NCBI RefSeq assembly: GCF_023952475.1
Contig: NZ_JALHRX010000002.1
Span: forward strand, 310,001-374,000
Length of the DNA stretch: 64,000 bases
Source of the DNA: Cupriavidus sp. WGlv3
GTDB lineage: Bacteria; Pseudomonadota; Gammaproteobacteria; Burkholderiales; Burkholderiaceae
Direction: 5' to 3'
Every line of letters starts with the position of its first letter. Position 1 is the stretch's first letter. Below the pieces are notes generated by a model. It was not told the DNA's origin. It made no database searches and worked only from the letters and a program-made list of their open reading frames with translations. Below, piece by piece: positions 30,001-45,000 of the stretch. The translations under genes were made by a program, and so were the position numbers.

Positions 30001-33000
30001 GCGGCGATGCGCCGCACCCCGGCCTCATGCGCGGCCAGCGCGGCCGGCTCCGCATGGCCGGTGCCGCGCAGCCGCGCCGACACCTTCAGCAGCCGCTCGA
30101 CATAACGGCTGGCCTGCTCGGGCTTGTTGGCCGCCAGCGCCAGCCGGGTCAGGTAACGCAGCACCTCGGGGTCGTCGAGCAGCTTGCCGCCGTGGCGCTC
30201 GGCCTGCGCCAGCGCCTCGTCCAGCAGGTTGCCGGACTGCAGGGTCTGCACCGCCTTCAGGAACAGCGCGCGCCGCTCGGCCAGCGTGGTCGCGGCCGCC
30301 TGCTGCGCGAACAGTGCGTTGGCGGCGTCGCGGTAGTCGCCGCCGGCAATCGCCATTTCCGCCAGCTGGCGGTTCCAGAACGCCGCGTTGTTGCGGTCCT
30401 GGCTCGCCAGCGCCGCATAGAAGCGGCGCATCGCCCCATCCGCGCCGGCCTGGCGCGCCTGCGTCGCCAGTGCCTGCAGCTCCGCCACGCTCCAGCGGCG
30501 GCCGGCGGCCTGCTCCAGCAGGCGGCGTAGCTGCACCAGGTTCTGTTCGCGTTCGGCCGTTTCCGGCAGCGCGGCCCAGGCGCGTTGCTGCGCGATCTCG
30601 ATGCGCGTGCGCAGCACCTGACCCGACAGGTCGGTGCCCTGCACCGCCTGCATCCGCTCCAGCATCGCCTGCGCGTCTTCCAGGCGACCGGTGCGCGCGT
30701 ACTGCTCGGCCAGCACGCCCATGAAGGCGGGATCGTCGGGCGTGACCTTCCACCAGGCTTCCAGGTAGGCCATGGTCAGCCCGTCGATGGTGCGGCCCTG
30801 CCCCAGCAGCCGATCGCGCAGGGTTTCGCGCGGGAACATCAGCGCCAGGCCGATGCCGACGATGGCGGTAAAGGTCAGCACCAGCGTCGGCGGCAGCAGC
30901 CGCTCGCGCTCAGCCGGCGCAGCGGACTTCGACTTGTTGCCTGACATGATTGGGGTCGGTCACGGGTGCGGTATCGACGCGCAGCGTGTTGCGTTCGCGC
31001 ACGGCCGCCACGGCCTTGCCATCGACGCTGACGCGGCAGTGGCCGGCGTTGGCCAGGCGGAAGAACGGCTTGAAGTAGCCACTGAAGGCAAAACGGGTGA
31101 CGCCGTCGCGCTGCGACCAGTCGCGCACGATGCCGCTGGCTTCCGCCAGCTGCGGCGTGGCCGGCGCCGGGGCCGCGGCCTCGCGCACGTCAAAGCGCGC
31201 GTCGCCGCCGTCCAGGTGCAGGTAGACGCCGCCACCGGGCGCCGGCGAGGTTCCGGTCACGCCCTTCGCCGCGGCAACGTCGGGCAAGCCCGTGCCGCTC
31301 CAGCGCAGGTTGCGCAGGTTGCCGTCGCCGCGCACGATCCATTGCGTGCCGCGACTGCCGGCGCTGCCGTCGCCCACTTCGCGCGCCACCGCCATCTCCT
31401 GCCAGTCGAGCACCTTGCGCACGTAATCGGTCGAATGCAGCGGCAGCAACGGCTGCGCCAGCACGTAGTCATAGACCTTGCGCAGCGCCTTCAGCGACGC
31501 CGCCTTGGTGCCGGAGTAGCTGTGGTAGTAGATGTTGACGGGCTTAAAGCGATACGGCCGGTCGGTCAGCTCGAAGGTCTCGATCACGCGCTCGAAGCCG
31601 TAGAACGGGCCGTGCCACAGGTTGGTGTAGACGTTCTCGTTCTGGTTGGGCGCGAACACCTGGAAGGTGCCGCCCGGCTTGTTGATGCCCAGCGGCGCGA
31701 TCGCGGTCCAGCTGGGATTGCTGCGCGTGATCAGCGTGTCGCCGCCGTTCATGTTGAACACGCGCGCCTGGTCGGTCAGCCGCAGGGCCTCGGCCGGCGG
31801 CTGGCAGTCGCCCGACCACAGCAGCAGGCTGACCGGCTTGCCGGCCGGCGCCAGGCTGCGGTTGATGTAGTCGATGGAACCGCCGATCTCGCGGTTCAGG
31901 TCCATGGTGTAGCCAGGGATGTTCAGGTGGAAGGCCTCGTCGCCCCCGCCCGCCGCGGCGTTGCCGCCCTGCGCTGGAACCGTGCGCGCCCACGCGAACG
32001 GGTGCGAGAAGGTATGGCTGGCCACCTCGACATAGGGCTGGGCGAAGATCTTGCGCGCGATCGGCTCGAGCTGGGCACTGAGCTTCGGGTACATGCCGTC
32101 GCGGCTGATCTCGCCCTGGATCACCGACATGGTCATCGGCAGCCGGTAGCGATCGAAGATCTCGCGGAACAGCACCTCGCCGGAGAAGCCGCCGCCGGGA
32201 ATCTCGGCGCGCGAGGCAAAGCCGTCGCCATCGATATGGATGGTCAGCAGCCGCCGGCCGTTCTCGGTGGTGACGTCGGGCACCGGCATCGCGGGCAAGC
32301 GCAGCGCCTCGCGCAGGAAGTCCAGCGGCTGCACCACCCAGCGGCTGTCGGCGGTGCCGATGCCGCTCTCGTGCACCGCATACGGCCCCAGCACATAGCC
32401 GCCCCACGGCGTGATGGCCGCGGCGTCATAGGTCAGCGTGCCCGAGCGCAGGCGCAGCAGCGTGCGGAAGCCGTCGCCGTCGGGCACCTGGATCGCCTCG
32501 GCCTGGTTGCGGTCGGGCGCCACCGGCATCTCGAAACCCATCATCGGGTCCTTGGCCAGCACCTCGACCGGCCCCGACACGCGCCCCCTGACCGCCTTCA
32601 GGCCGAAGCCGCGCGCCACCGCGCCACTGACGCTGGTGCCGAAGTCGTTCAGGAACACCACCGGCATGCCCTGCGCCATGCGCGCCTGCACCCAGGTGTG
32701 GAGGCGGCCCGGCTGCGCCGTGACCTTGCCCGTCAGGTACATCACCACGCCGGCATAGCGGTCCGGGCCGATCTCGGGCAGTTCCTCGCTGGTGTCGGCA
32801 AACTCGACGCGGTAGCCCAGGTAGTTGAGCGGCATCGAGACAAAGCGCACGCCCTCGGACTGGTCGATCGCCACGCCCGGGCCGCGCTCCTGCACCACCA
32901 GCACGCGCCGCGGCAGCACTTCGACCTTGCCGATGCCGATGGTCTGCAGACCGGGATCGGCCACATAGGGGGTGATGCCCAGCGCGCGGATGCGCCGCGC

Positions 33001-36000
33001 GGTGTCGCGCGCGCAGCGGCGGTCCGCCGGCGGGCAGTAGTCGATCGACACCACCGGCAGCCGGTATTGCTCGCGGATGGTGCGCGCCTGCGCCAGCAGC
33101 CAGTCGCGGTCGGCCTGCGGCACCTCGACATAGCGGCCCTGGGCCTGGTTCCAGCCGCGGAACAGCGACTCGAAGGCGACGGCATACGCCAGGCCGTGCA
33201 GCTGCGGCAGGATCTCGAAGCCGCGGTTGAAGATCAGCCGGGCGTCGGGGTAGCGCCCCTTGATCGCGCGCACCACGCGCACCAGGCCGGCTTCCTGCCG
33301 CGCGCGCTCGGCGTCGGTTTTGGCGGCGAGCTGGTACGAGTCCAGGGTATCGAGGAAGAAGCCGCGGAAACCCCGCGCCCACAGCGGCGCGATCACCTTG
33401 TCGACATAGAAGGCGGGCCAGCCGTCGGCCGCCTGGTCGATCACCGGCGCGTTCCACGCGTCGTTGCGGCCGACGAACCAGCTCTTGGGAATGTCCTTGA
33501 AATACGGGCGGCCTTCCAGCACCTCGCCCACGCTGACATAGGCAAACCAGGCGGTCGCGGGGGTGGCGACCCGGCGCGGGTCGAAGCCGCTGTCGGGTTC
33601 GACCACGGCGATATCGAAGGCCTGCAGCGCGTCGACCGGCGGCTTGGCGCCGTAGTGCAGCGCGATCGACGGCATTGCCGGAGCGCCTGCCGCAGCGCCG
33701 GACGCCGGCTGCGCCGCGGCGGCCCCGGCCGTTCCAAGGGCAAGCGCCAGCGCAGCGCGCTGCGCCAGATACGTAAGCCAGGCCAGCCATCCCGGCCGGC
33801 ATGGCGTGCGGCCACCCCGGCCGCGCCGGCTGCCTTGCGCTTCCCCCAGTCGATTCACAGCTTGCTTCCTTTTATTTTTGCGCACCCGAAGTGCACGGTG
33901 CCAGACATTTTAGAGGCGGTTTGGGACCGCGCGGCGCCTGGTTCTGACCGTCAATTCGGAAAAGTCCGATGGTATCCGGCCTCCGCATGCTAGAGGAGTC
34001 GCCGGGCCCGTATTGTCAACAATTGTCCCGAAAAGGAGACAAGGAACTGGCTTGCACGTTAACGGTTGCCTTCCCGGACTGATGGTTGCGCCACCGGCAC
34101 TGGCAGAAGCCCGGGAAGGATGGATTGGCGCTGGGCCCGGCGACGTCCGCTGTCCGTTACCGGATTTCCGGACAGCCCGGTTTGCCACTACATGAAATCT
34201 TTGCGTTCATTCTCTTATGTATGGACCCGCATGCAGGCCATTGACTCATGTATTGACATGGATAACCTGCCCGCTGTCACGGGTATTGTGGTTTATCCGC
34301 ATAATGTTATATCCGGGCCGGACTGGCCTCACCCGAACGCGGTAGAACGGTGCCGTAAAAATTTGTAAAAAAGATGGCACCAGCTTGCAGCGGGCGGCAG
34401 CTCATTATGCACGACCACATGGCACGCGGCCCGGCTGCGGTGCACGCACAGGCAAACGCACCAATAAAAAATCAGGGAATTCACTGAACCGGTACTGAAG
34501 TAGAAAACGCTAATATCTCCTGTCGGAACCTCTCATCATGATTAGGCGCTTAGCCTGATTGACACACCGGGAAAATTCGGCAGAATGATTCCCACTTGTG
34601 CAGCGCCCATTCGGTGTGTCATTTGGTGTTGTCGTTCCCTGACGATTTCGGTTGTCACGACAGCGACATCTCGAAGTCATATGGAATGCGCTGGCGGGGA
34701 ACATAAAGAGATCCGCTGGGTGCGTTGCACACGGTGTATAACGAGCGTTTTCGCTCATTTTGAAATTCAAGGTTGAGATAGACATGGAAACCGGTACCGT
34801 TAAGTGGTTCAACGACGCCAAGGGCTTCGGCTTCATCACGCCGGATGAAGGCGGCAACGATCTGTTCGCGCACTTCTCCGCAATTGAAGGCAATGGCTTC
34901 AAGTCGCTGAAGGAAGGCCAGAAGGTGCGCTACGTCAAGGCCATGGGCCAGAAGGGCGAGCAAGCCACCAAGATCCAGGCCCTCTGATACCGGTGAGGCC
35001 CGGGCTGGTCCCGACGGACCAGCCGGCACCAAAGCCCCGCAGCCTTGCGGGGCTTTTTGTTTTGGGGCGCGCCATACTGCAGCACGGTCGCGGCCGCGCC
35101 GTTGCAGGTGAAATTGCTATAATCGCCCGACCCACAACCACCTCCCGGGCCCATGCGCGCCAATGCCGCGCGGCCGGCGCGGGACGGTAAGCAGCGTGTC
35201 GAGGAGTTACGTGGCCGGTACTCAGATCGCAGCTTCAGACAGCCGTGCCGCCGTCGGCGGCCAGGCTGGTTCCGCCGCCTCGTCGGGCAGTTCCTTCCAT
35301 GCCGCGCTGCGCATCCTGCCGGCCGCACAGCGCCAGGCCATGTTCGAGATCTATGCGTTCTGCCGCGCCGTCGACGATATCGCCGACGGCGATACGCCGC
35401 ATGCCGAGCGCCTGGCCGCGCTCGACGCCTGGCGGCGCGACGTCGAGGCCTGCTACGCCGGCAACCCGCCCGCGCCGCTGCAGCCGCTGTGCGCGCAGAT
35501 CCGCGCCTTCAATCTGCAGCAGGCCGACTTCGTCGCCGTGATCGACGGCATGACCATGGACGTGGTGCAGGATATCCGCGCCCCCGATGCCGCCACCCTC
35601 GACCTGTACTGCGACCGCGTGGCCAGCGCGGTGGGCCGGCTGGCGGTGCGCGTGTTCGGGATGGAGACGGATTGCGGCATTGCGCTGGCGCACCACCTGG
35701 GCCGTGCGCTGCAGCTGACCAATATCCTGCGCGATATCGACGAGGATGCCGCCATCGGGCGGCTCTACCTCCCGGCCGAGGCGCTGGCGGCGGCCGGCAT
35801 CGCGGCCGCCACGCCCGCAGCCGTGGCCGCGCACCCGGCGCTGGGCCAGGCGTGCGCCGCCGTGGCGCGCGAGGCCCAGGCCCACTATGACCAGGCCGAG
35901 GCCATCATGGCGCGCTGCCCGGCACGCCAGGTGCGTTCGCCGCGCATCATGGCCGAGGTCTACCACCGCATCCTGGCGCGGCTGTGCGCGCAGGGCTGGC

Positions 36001-39000
36001 GGGCGCCGCGCCAGCGCGTGCGCCTGCCGCGCGCGCAATTGCTCTGGATCATGCTGCGCCACGCCATTGCCTGAGCGCGGCATGTCATATGCCGGTGCCC
36101 GCCACGCGTGCGCCGGCACAAGGAGGCTGCATGTCGATGAACGAGACCGCCTTTGCCAACGCCGCGCCGCAGGTGGATTCCGCGCAGCGTGAGACGGCCG
36201 GCCCGCAGCAAGCGCCGGCGACGCGCCTGACCGCGCCGGCACTCGACCATGGCATCGGCTGCGCCCTCGACGCCCTGCTGCACCAGCAGCGCCCCGACGG
36301 CCACTGGGTCTACGAACTCGAAGCCGACGCCACCATCCCCGCCGAATACGTGCTGATGGTGCACTACCTCGGCGAAGAGCCCGACCTCGACCTGGAAGCG
36401 CGCATGGCGCGCTACCTGCGCCGCATCCAGAACCCGGACGGCGGCTGGCCGCTGTTCCATCAGGGCCGCTCCGACGTCAGTGCCAGCGTCAAGGCATATT
36501 TCGCATTGAAGATGGCGGGCGACGATCCGCAATCGGCGCCAATGCAGCGCGCGCGCCAGGCGATCCATGCCATGGGCGGGGCCGAGGCCAGCAACGTGTT
36601 CACGCGCACGCTGCTGGCGCTGTACGGCGTGCTGCCATGGAAAGCGGTGCCGATGATGCCGGTCGAGATCATGCTGCTGCCGCGCTGGTTTCCGTTCCAC
36701 CTGTCCAAGGTCTCGTACTGGGCCCGCACGGTGATCGTGCCGCTGCTGGTGCTCAACAGCCTGCGCCCGCAGGCGCGCAACCCGCGCGGGGTCGGCATCA
36801 ACGAACTCTTCGTCGGCAACTGCCACACCGTGGGCCTGCCGCCGCGCGCGGCCCACCAGCATGCCGGCTGGTACACGGTGTTCCGCGGGCTCGATGCACT
36901 GCTGCGCGTGGCCGAGCCGCTGTTCCCGCGCACGCTGCGCCGGCGCGCCATTGCCGCGGCACAGCGCTTCGTGCGCGAGCGCCTCAACGGCGAGGACGGC
37001 CTGGGCGCGATCTTCCCGGCGATGGCCAACAGCGTGATGATGTTCGACGTGCTGGGCGTGCCGCCCGACGATCCGGCGCGCGCGGTGGCGCGGCGTTCGC
37101 TCGAGCGCCTGCTGGTCGAGCACGGCGACGAGGCCTATTGCCAGCCCTGCCTGTCGCCGGTCTGGGATACCGCGCTGGCCACGCACGCGCTGCTGGAAAC
37201 CGGCGACGCGCGCGCGGCGCAGGCCGCCGGGCGGGCGCTGGACTGGCTCAGGCCGCTGCAGGTGCTGGACCTGCGCGGTGACTGGGCGGTGCGCCGCCCG
37301 CTGGTGCGTCCCGGCGGCTGGGCCTTCCAGTACGCCAACGCCTACTACCCCGACGTCGACGACACCGCGGTGGTGGCCGCCGCCATGGACCGCTTCATGC
37401 GCGCGCACCATGCGCCGGGGCGCTATGGCGACGCGGTCGCGCGCGCCACCGAGTGGATCGTCGGCATGCAGAGCGGCAACGGCGGCTGGGGCGCATTCGA
37501 GCCCGAGAACACGCACCTGTACCTGAACAACATTCCCTTCGCCGACCACGGCGCGCTGCTGGACCCGCCCTCCGCTGACGTGTCGGCACGCTGCCTGTCG
37601 ATGCTGTGCCAGACCGGCGCCACCCCCGGCAAGAGCGAGCCCGCCGCGCGCGCGCTGCGCTACCTGCTGGCCGAGCAGATGCCCGACGGCAGCTGGTTCG
37701 GCCGCTGGGGCACCAACTACATCTACGGCACCTGGAGCGCGCTGTGCGCGCTGAACGCCGCCGGCCTGCCGCCCACAGCGCCCGAGTTGCAGCGCGCGGT
37801 GGCGTGGCTGGCGCGGATCCAGAACGCCGACGGCGGCTGGGGCGAGGACGGCAGCAGCTACCGGCTCGACTACCGCGGCTACGAGCCCGCGCCCAGCGTG
37901 GCCTCGCAAAGCGCGTGGGCGCTGCTGGCAATGATGGCGGCGGGCGCCGCGCAGCATCCGGCGGTGGCGCGCGGCATCGACTACCTGCTGCGCACGCAGC
38001 AGGCCGGCGGGCTGTGGCACGAGCCACGCTTTACCGCCGTGGGCTTCCCGCGCGTGTTCTACCTGCGCTATCACGGCTATGCGCGCTACTTCCCGTTGTG
38101 GGCGCTGGCGCGCTACCGCAACCTGCAGCGCGGCCAGATGGGCCAGATGGGCCAGCGCGGCCAGGTGTCGTGGGGTCTGTGACGGCGCCGTTCGTGCTGG
38201 TCGTCACCGGCATGGCGTTCGAGGCGCGCATCGCGGCCGGGCCGCACTGCCGCGTGGTGCACGGCGTGCGCGGCCTGGCGCTGGAGCAAGAGGTGTCGGC
38301 AATGGCCAGCCGGCACTGCATGGGCATCCTCAGCTTTGGCGTGGCGGGCGGGCTGGAGCCGACGCTGGCGCCGGGCGATGTGGTGCTGGCGGATGCTGTG
38401 TGTGCGCCCGGCGAGCGCTACGACACCGATACCACCTGGACGCGCGCCATGCACGCAGCGCTGCCGCACGCGCGCATCGGCACCGCGGCCGGAGCCGACC
38501 AGCCGGTCCTGACGGTGGCCGCCAAGGCCTCGCTGCACCGGGCCACGGGGGCGCTGTGCGTCGACATGGAATCGCACCTGGCCGCGCGCATGGCGGCGGC
38601 GTGCCGGCTGCCATTCGCGGCTTGCCGCGTGATCATCGATCCGGCTTCTCGTTCCGTGCCGGCGGCCGCCGCGGCTGGCATGGGCGATGACGGCAAGACC
38701 GATGTGGCCGCGGTGCTGGGCGGGCTGCTGCGCGCGCCGCGGGAACTACCGGCGCTGCTGCGCCTGGCCGGCGATGCCGCAGCCGCGCGGGGCGCGCTGC
38801 GGGCGGCAAGGCTGGCGCTGGGCGATGCCTTTGGCCTGCGCGACATGCGCTCGCGGCAAGCTGACTTTTGATGGGATACTCCCTCTCCCCGCTTGCGGAA
38901 GAGGGGAGCAAACCTAACCCCCTCCGCTCACCCAAACTTCCTCACCGCATCCAGCGCCAGCCCGCTGCCGATGCTGCCGAACCGGTCCCCTTCCACGCAG

Positions 39001-42000
39001 CGCGCCTCGGGCAGAAGCGCTGCCAGCCGCTGGCGCAGCAGCGGCACGCTGCTGGAACCGCCGGTAAAGAAGATGGTATCGACCGCGGCGCCGCGCACGC
39101 CGGCGTCGGCCAGCAGCTTGTGCACGGTCTGCTCGGTCTTTGTCACCAGCTTGTCGATCGAAGCATCGAACTCGTCGCGCGTGATGGTCAGCGACAGGCC
39201 CGGTTCCAGCCGGTGCAGGTCCACCTCGGTGCTGTCTGTGTCCGACAGCGCGATCTTGGCGCCTTCGACCTGGATCGCCAGCCAGTGCCCGGCGCGCTCG
39301 CGGATCAGCCGCACCAGGCGGTCGAGCTTGACCGTGTCGGCCGCGTCGCGATAGTTGTCCATCACCAGCGACCACGCCTTGCGTGTATAGAGCAGGTTGA
39401 TGGTGTGCCAGCTGGCCAGGTCGAAATACTGGCTCGACGGCATCGCCTTGCCGTTGCGCAGCGCGCTGCCCAGGCCCAGCAGCGGCATTGCGCGCGCCAG
39501 GCTGAGCGCGCGGTCGAAGTCGGTGCCGCCAATGTGCACGCCGCCGTTGGCCAGGATGTCGTCGCGCCGGTCGCTGCGCGCGGCGCGCTCGGGCGACAGC
39601 CGCACCAGCGAAAAGTCCGAGGTGCCGCCGCCGATATCGACGACCAGCACCAGTTCCTCGCGCCTGATGCCGGCCTCGTAGTCGAAGGCCGCCGCGATCG
39701 GCTCATACTGGAACGCGATCTCGCTGAAGCCCGCGTTGCGCGCGATCCCGGCCAGCGTGTCTTCGGCCAGCTGGTCGGCCACCGGATCCTCGTCGATAAA
39801 GAACACCGGACGCCCCAGCACCGCGCGCGAGAAGCCGGTGCCGGCGGCCTGCTCGGCGCGCGTCTTCAGCTCGCCGATGAAATGCGCCAGCAGCTTGCGG
39901 AACGGCATGGCCTGGCCCATCACCTCGGTGCTGTCGTCCATCATCGAGGTGCCCAGCAGGCTCTTGAGCGACCGCATCAGCCGGCCCTCGTAGCCCGCCA
40001 GGTAGTCGCCCAGCGCGGCGCGGCCGTAGCTGACCAGCGGATCCTCGGCATGGAAAAAGATCACCGACGGCAGCGTCGCCTTGCCATCCTCCAGCGGCAG
40101 CAGCGCGGTCGCGCTGCCGGGGCGGCTCCAGCCCACCGTCGAGTTGGACGTGCCGAAATCCAGGCCGCATGCGTTTGACATCTTCGATTCCATTTTCCTG
40201 CCAGCAAAGTGGCCCGCGCGGCGCAAGGCACTCGCGGGCGGGGGCGCTATTGTAGGGCAGCGACCGGGTCCGTGCCCGTCGGGCTCCGCCCGCCATGCCA
40301 GGCGCACGGATGAGTCCAGCCTTGACAGAGATGCGAGGCGGCTCCTATGCTGCGTCTGTTCTTTATAAAAGATCGTTGTTCTGTTGTACGGAATACACTG
40401 TGCAACGGAGATCTTACCCGCGCCATGCAAAAACCGTTACGAAACGTCCGCGTGCTCGACCTCACCAATGTGCTGGCCGGGCCCTTTTGCTGCCACCAGC
40501 TGGCCCACCTCGGCGCCGAAGTGATCAAGGTCGAAACTCCCGGCAGCGGCGACCTGGCGCGCCAGCTCGGCGCCGACCCGGAGTTGAACCAGCGCCTGAT
40601 GGGCGTGTCGTTCCTGGCGCAGAACCCGGGCAAGCAGTCGGTCACCCTGAACCTGAAGCACGCCAGGGGCAAGGCCGTGTTCCGCAAGCTGGTGCAAAGC
40701 GCCGACGTGGTGGTCGAGAACTTCCGGCCGGGCGTGATGGAACGCCTGGGACTGGGCTATGAAAGCCTGAAGCAGGACAACCCGCGGCTGATTTACTGTG
40801 CGATCTCGGGCTTCGGCCAGGACGGGCCGCTCGCGGGGCTGCCCGCCTATGACCAGATCATCCAGGGCATGGCCGGCGTGATGCAGATCACCGGCGACGC
40901 GCACAGCGCGCCGCTGCGGGTGGGCTATCCGGTGTCCGACACCATCGGCGGGCTGACCGCGGCGCTGGCGGTGTCGGCGGCGCTGGCCGACACCGGGCGC
41001 ACCGAGGGCTATTTCATCGACGTTTCGATGCTCGAGGCGACGCTGGCCACGATGGGCTGGGCGGTATCCAACCACCTGATCGCGGGCCGGGCGCCCACGC
41101 CGATGGGCAACGAGAACATGACCGCGAGCCCGTCCGGCACCTTCCGCACCGCCGACGGCCTGCTCAATATCGCCGCCAACAAGCAGGAACAGTTCGAAGC
41201 GCTGTGCCGCGTGGTGGGCCACCCGGCACTGGCTGACGATGCGCGCTTCGCGCAGCGGCAGGCGCGGCTGGCCAACCGGGCCGCGCTGACGCAGGCGCTC
41301 GAAGCCGAACTGGCGACCCGGCCGGCCGCCGAGTGGTGGCCGCTGCTGACCGCGGCCGGCGTGCCGGCGGGGCCGGTGCTGGACGTGCCGCAGACGCTGG
41401 CCCATCCGCAGGTCAGCGAGCGCGGCATGATCGGCGACTTTGCCGATGCCCCCGGGGTGGGCCGCGACATCCGCGTGGTGCGCACCGGCTTCAAGCTCAA
41501 CCGCGAAGCGCCGGCGGTCGACACGCCGCCGCCGCAACTGGGCCAGCACACGCGCCAGGTGCTGGGCAGCCTGGGCTACAGCGATGCGGACATCGATGCA
41601 CTGAACCGGGAGGGTGCGATATGAGCGGCAGCCAGACACAGGACGACGGCATGGATGCGGGCCAGCAACTGTCGCAGGACTGGTGGCGCACCGGCATCAT
41701 CGACATGCGCCCGGGCGAGATCCGCTACCGCGGCTACCCGATCGAGCAGCTGATCGGCCGGGTGTCGTTCGCGCAGATGATCTGGCTGATGCTGCGCGGC
41801 GAGCTGCCCGGGCCGGGCCAGGGCGAACTGCTGGACGCGGCGCTGATGGCCGCGGTCGACCATGGCCCGCAGGCGCCCAGCATCGCCATCGCGCGCATGG
41901 CCGCAACGTGCGGCGTGGGGCTGAACAATGCCATGGCGTCGGCCGTCAACGTGCTGGGCGACGTGCATGGCGGCGCGGGCGAGCAGGCGGTGGCGCTGTA

Positions 42001-45000
42001 CCAGGACGTGGCGCAGCGGCTGGACGCCGGCAGCGCGATGGCGCTGGCGGTCGAAGACGCGCTGCGGCACTACCGCGACCTGCACGGCAGGTACGTCGGC
42101 GGCTTCGGCCACCGCTTCCATCCGGTCGATCCGCGCGCGCCGCGGCTGCTGGCGCTGGTCGCGCAGGCGGCGGAAGACGGCGTGGTGAGCGGCCGCTACG
42201 CGGGCATCGCGCGCGCGGTCGAGGCGGCGCTCGGCGCTGGGCGCGGCAAGCCGATCCCGATGAACATCGATGGCGCCACCGCGGTGATCTACGCCGAACT
42301 GGGCTTTGCCGCGCCGCTGGCGCGCGGGCTGTTCTGCCTGTCGCGCTCCGTCGGCATCCTCGCGCACGCGTGGGAGCAGCAGTGCGAGGGCGGGCGCAAC
42401 AAGGGCCCGATGCCGCGCCAGTTCCTGTGGACCTATGACGGCGCGCCGCCGCGCGACGTGCCGGAGCCTGGCACCCGGCCCTGAGCAGCAAAAGGCCGAG
42501 GCAAGGCCTGGCGGCAAGACCTGCTTGCGCGCTCAGCCGGCCAGGTCCGGTTCCGGCTCGAGCAGCGGCACAGCCGCCGGGCTGGGCGCGGGCTCCGCCA
42601 TCGACGATGCCAGCACATAACGGTCGCGCCCATGCGCCTTGGCGTGGTAGAGCGCGCGGTCGGCATCGGCGAACAGGGTCCGCCACAGCGCCTCACGGCT
42701 GCCCGCGCCGCCGCGCAGCTGCGCCACGCCGATGCTGACGCTGGCATGGCCGCGCCCGGCGGGCAAGGCGATCGCATGCACCTTGCGCAGCACGCGGTTG
42801 GCCAGTGCCGAGGCCTGCTGCTCGTCGGTATGCGGGCACAGCACGCAGAACTCTTCGCCGCCGTAGCGCCCGGCCACGTCCGAGGCGCGACGCGAGTTGT
42901 CCAGCGCCTGCGCCACTTCGCGCAGCACTGCATCGCCGGCGTGGTGGCCGCAGCTGTCGTTGACCTGCTTGAAATAGTCGATATCGATCACCAGGCACGA
43001 CAGCGGCTGGCCGTCGCGCTGCCAGCGCGCCACCAGCGACAGCGCCGACATCTCCAGCGCGCCACGGTTGAGCAGCCCGGTCAGGGCGTCGATGCGCGCG
43101 CCGCTTTCGTTGTGCGCGACGATCTGCTCCATCGCCATCACGGTAAAGCCGAACAGCCCCAGCAGCGTGGCGATCAGCGGCGCCAGCACCCAGGCCGAAC
43201 CGGCCGGGCCGGCGAAGAACAGGGTCAGCGGCGCCGCACCCGCACCGCCCGGCGGCAGGCTCATGGCATGGCTGAAGCCCGCCAGCTGCGTCGCCAGCTG
43301 CACCAGGCTGGCCACCAGCACCAGCGGCGCCCCGATGCTGCGGCGCCCGCGCCCGGCGCGCGCCAGCGTGGCGAAGGTGGCCAGCGACACCAGCGCCAGC
43401 ACGCCATAGACGATGCGCAGCACCAGCTGCGGGCCTTCGGGCAGGCCGCTGGAGGCCGCCATCAGGCCGAGCACGATCGCGCCCGCCCCTGCCAGCGCGC
43501 CCGGATGCGCCGGCACGCCGTAGTAGACCCGCACGCCGCGGTAAATCAGCAGCCAGCCGGCGACGAAGGCGAATGCGCCCAGCGTGCCGAGCTGGCCGGT
43601 GCCGCTGGCCGCGCTGACCGCCAGCGCCAGGCCCGCGGCCGACACCAGCACATGGCCGAAGGCCCACAGCCGCCCCGCCGTACTCGCGCGCAGCGCGAAC
43701 ACCAGCCCCGCCGCGATGACCAGCGTGCCGCAGAAAAACACCATCATCACCACCGCAATGGTCTGCTGGTCCAGGTGCAAGGGATTTCCTCAAGGATGCC
43801 GTCCGCCTGCCGTCAATATCGATCGGCGGGCATCAGGCCACGGGGGCGCGACGCGAGGCATGCGGGCGCTGATTTCAACAGATGTGACGTGCGCTGTTTT
43901 TCATGCCAGCCGCATGATAGCCCGTGCCGGCGCTGGCTTGGCACCCCCTGCAAGCCGGGTCGGGTGCACTGCACCCCGCCGCGGTTTACGGTCAGTCCGG
44001 GACTGCCGATGCCGGGGTGGCCTGCGGCGCCGTGCCGCCGAGCGCGCGCGTCAGCGAGCGCGCTGCCTGCAGCACATCGTCGCGGAAAGCGTCGCGGTAG
44101 CGCACCGCCGGACAGGTCAGCGTCAGCGCGCCGGCCAGCACACCGCCCGGGCCGAATACCGGCGCGGACACGCCAGCCAGATCGGGGCTGCGGTCGCCGA
44201 CCAGCGCCGCCACGCCGTCCTGCCGGATCCGGTCATAGAGCTCGCCGGGTTCGCCGGCAAAGGCGCGCAGCACGCGCGCGCCGGCGCCGCGGTCGCGCGG
44301 CAGCAACTCGCCCGCGCGCACGTGGTCGCGCACCGGCTGTGGCGAATCGACGCGGTACAGGCACAGCCGATGCTCGCCCTGTTCGACGTGAAAGGCCGCG
44401 CTCTCGCGCGTCGCGTTAACCAGTTCGCGCAGCGTCGGCATCACCACCGCCTCGAGCGAGAACGACGCCGCATAGACCGCGTGCAGCCGCGCCACCTGAG
44501 GCCCCAGCCCATAGCGGCCATCGGCATGGCGCAGCACCAGCCCGGCGTGTTCGAGCGATGCCAGCAGGCGCAGCAGCGTGCTCTTGTAGAGACCGCTGCG
44601 CTGCGCCAGTTCGGCCAGCGCCAACGCGCCATCTCCCAGGCGGAACACCGACAGCACGAACAGGGCACGGTCCACGGCGATGGCGCCGCCGGCGGCGGCG
44701 TGCTTGTCGGCTTCGGAAACCTGTGCGGCTTTGCGTGGCATGGCGGGCAGCGGGTGATGAACCCTGAAGGCGTTGGGTCAAAACGATGCGCCACCCTATA
44801 GAACGCTCCTGGGGTTGTCAATGCGCTCCGGGCGGGGCCATGTGCGGTGGCGTCGACGCACGCACGCTTGCCGGTGGCGTTTTTCTGCAACACCCATAAA
44901 CGCTGTCCGGCCGGAGCGCGCGTTCGCGCAAGCGCCTTTTGCATCCGCTGGACCCCGCATGCGCCACATCGCTTGCCCCGCGCTTAGCCTATTCGCCACT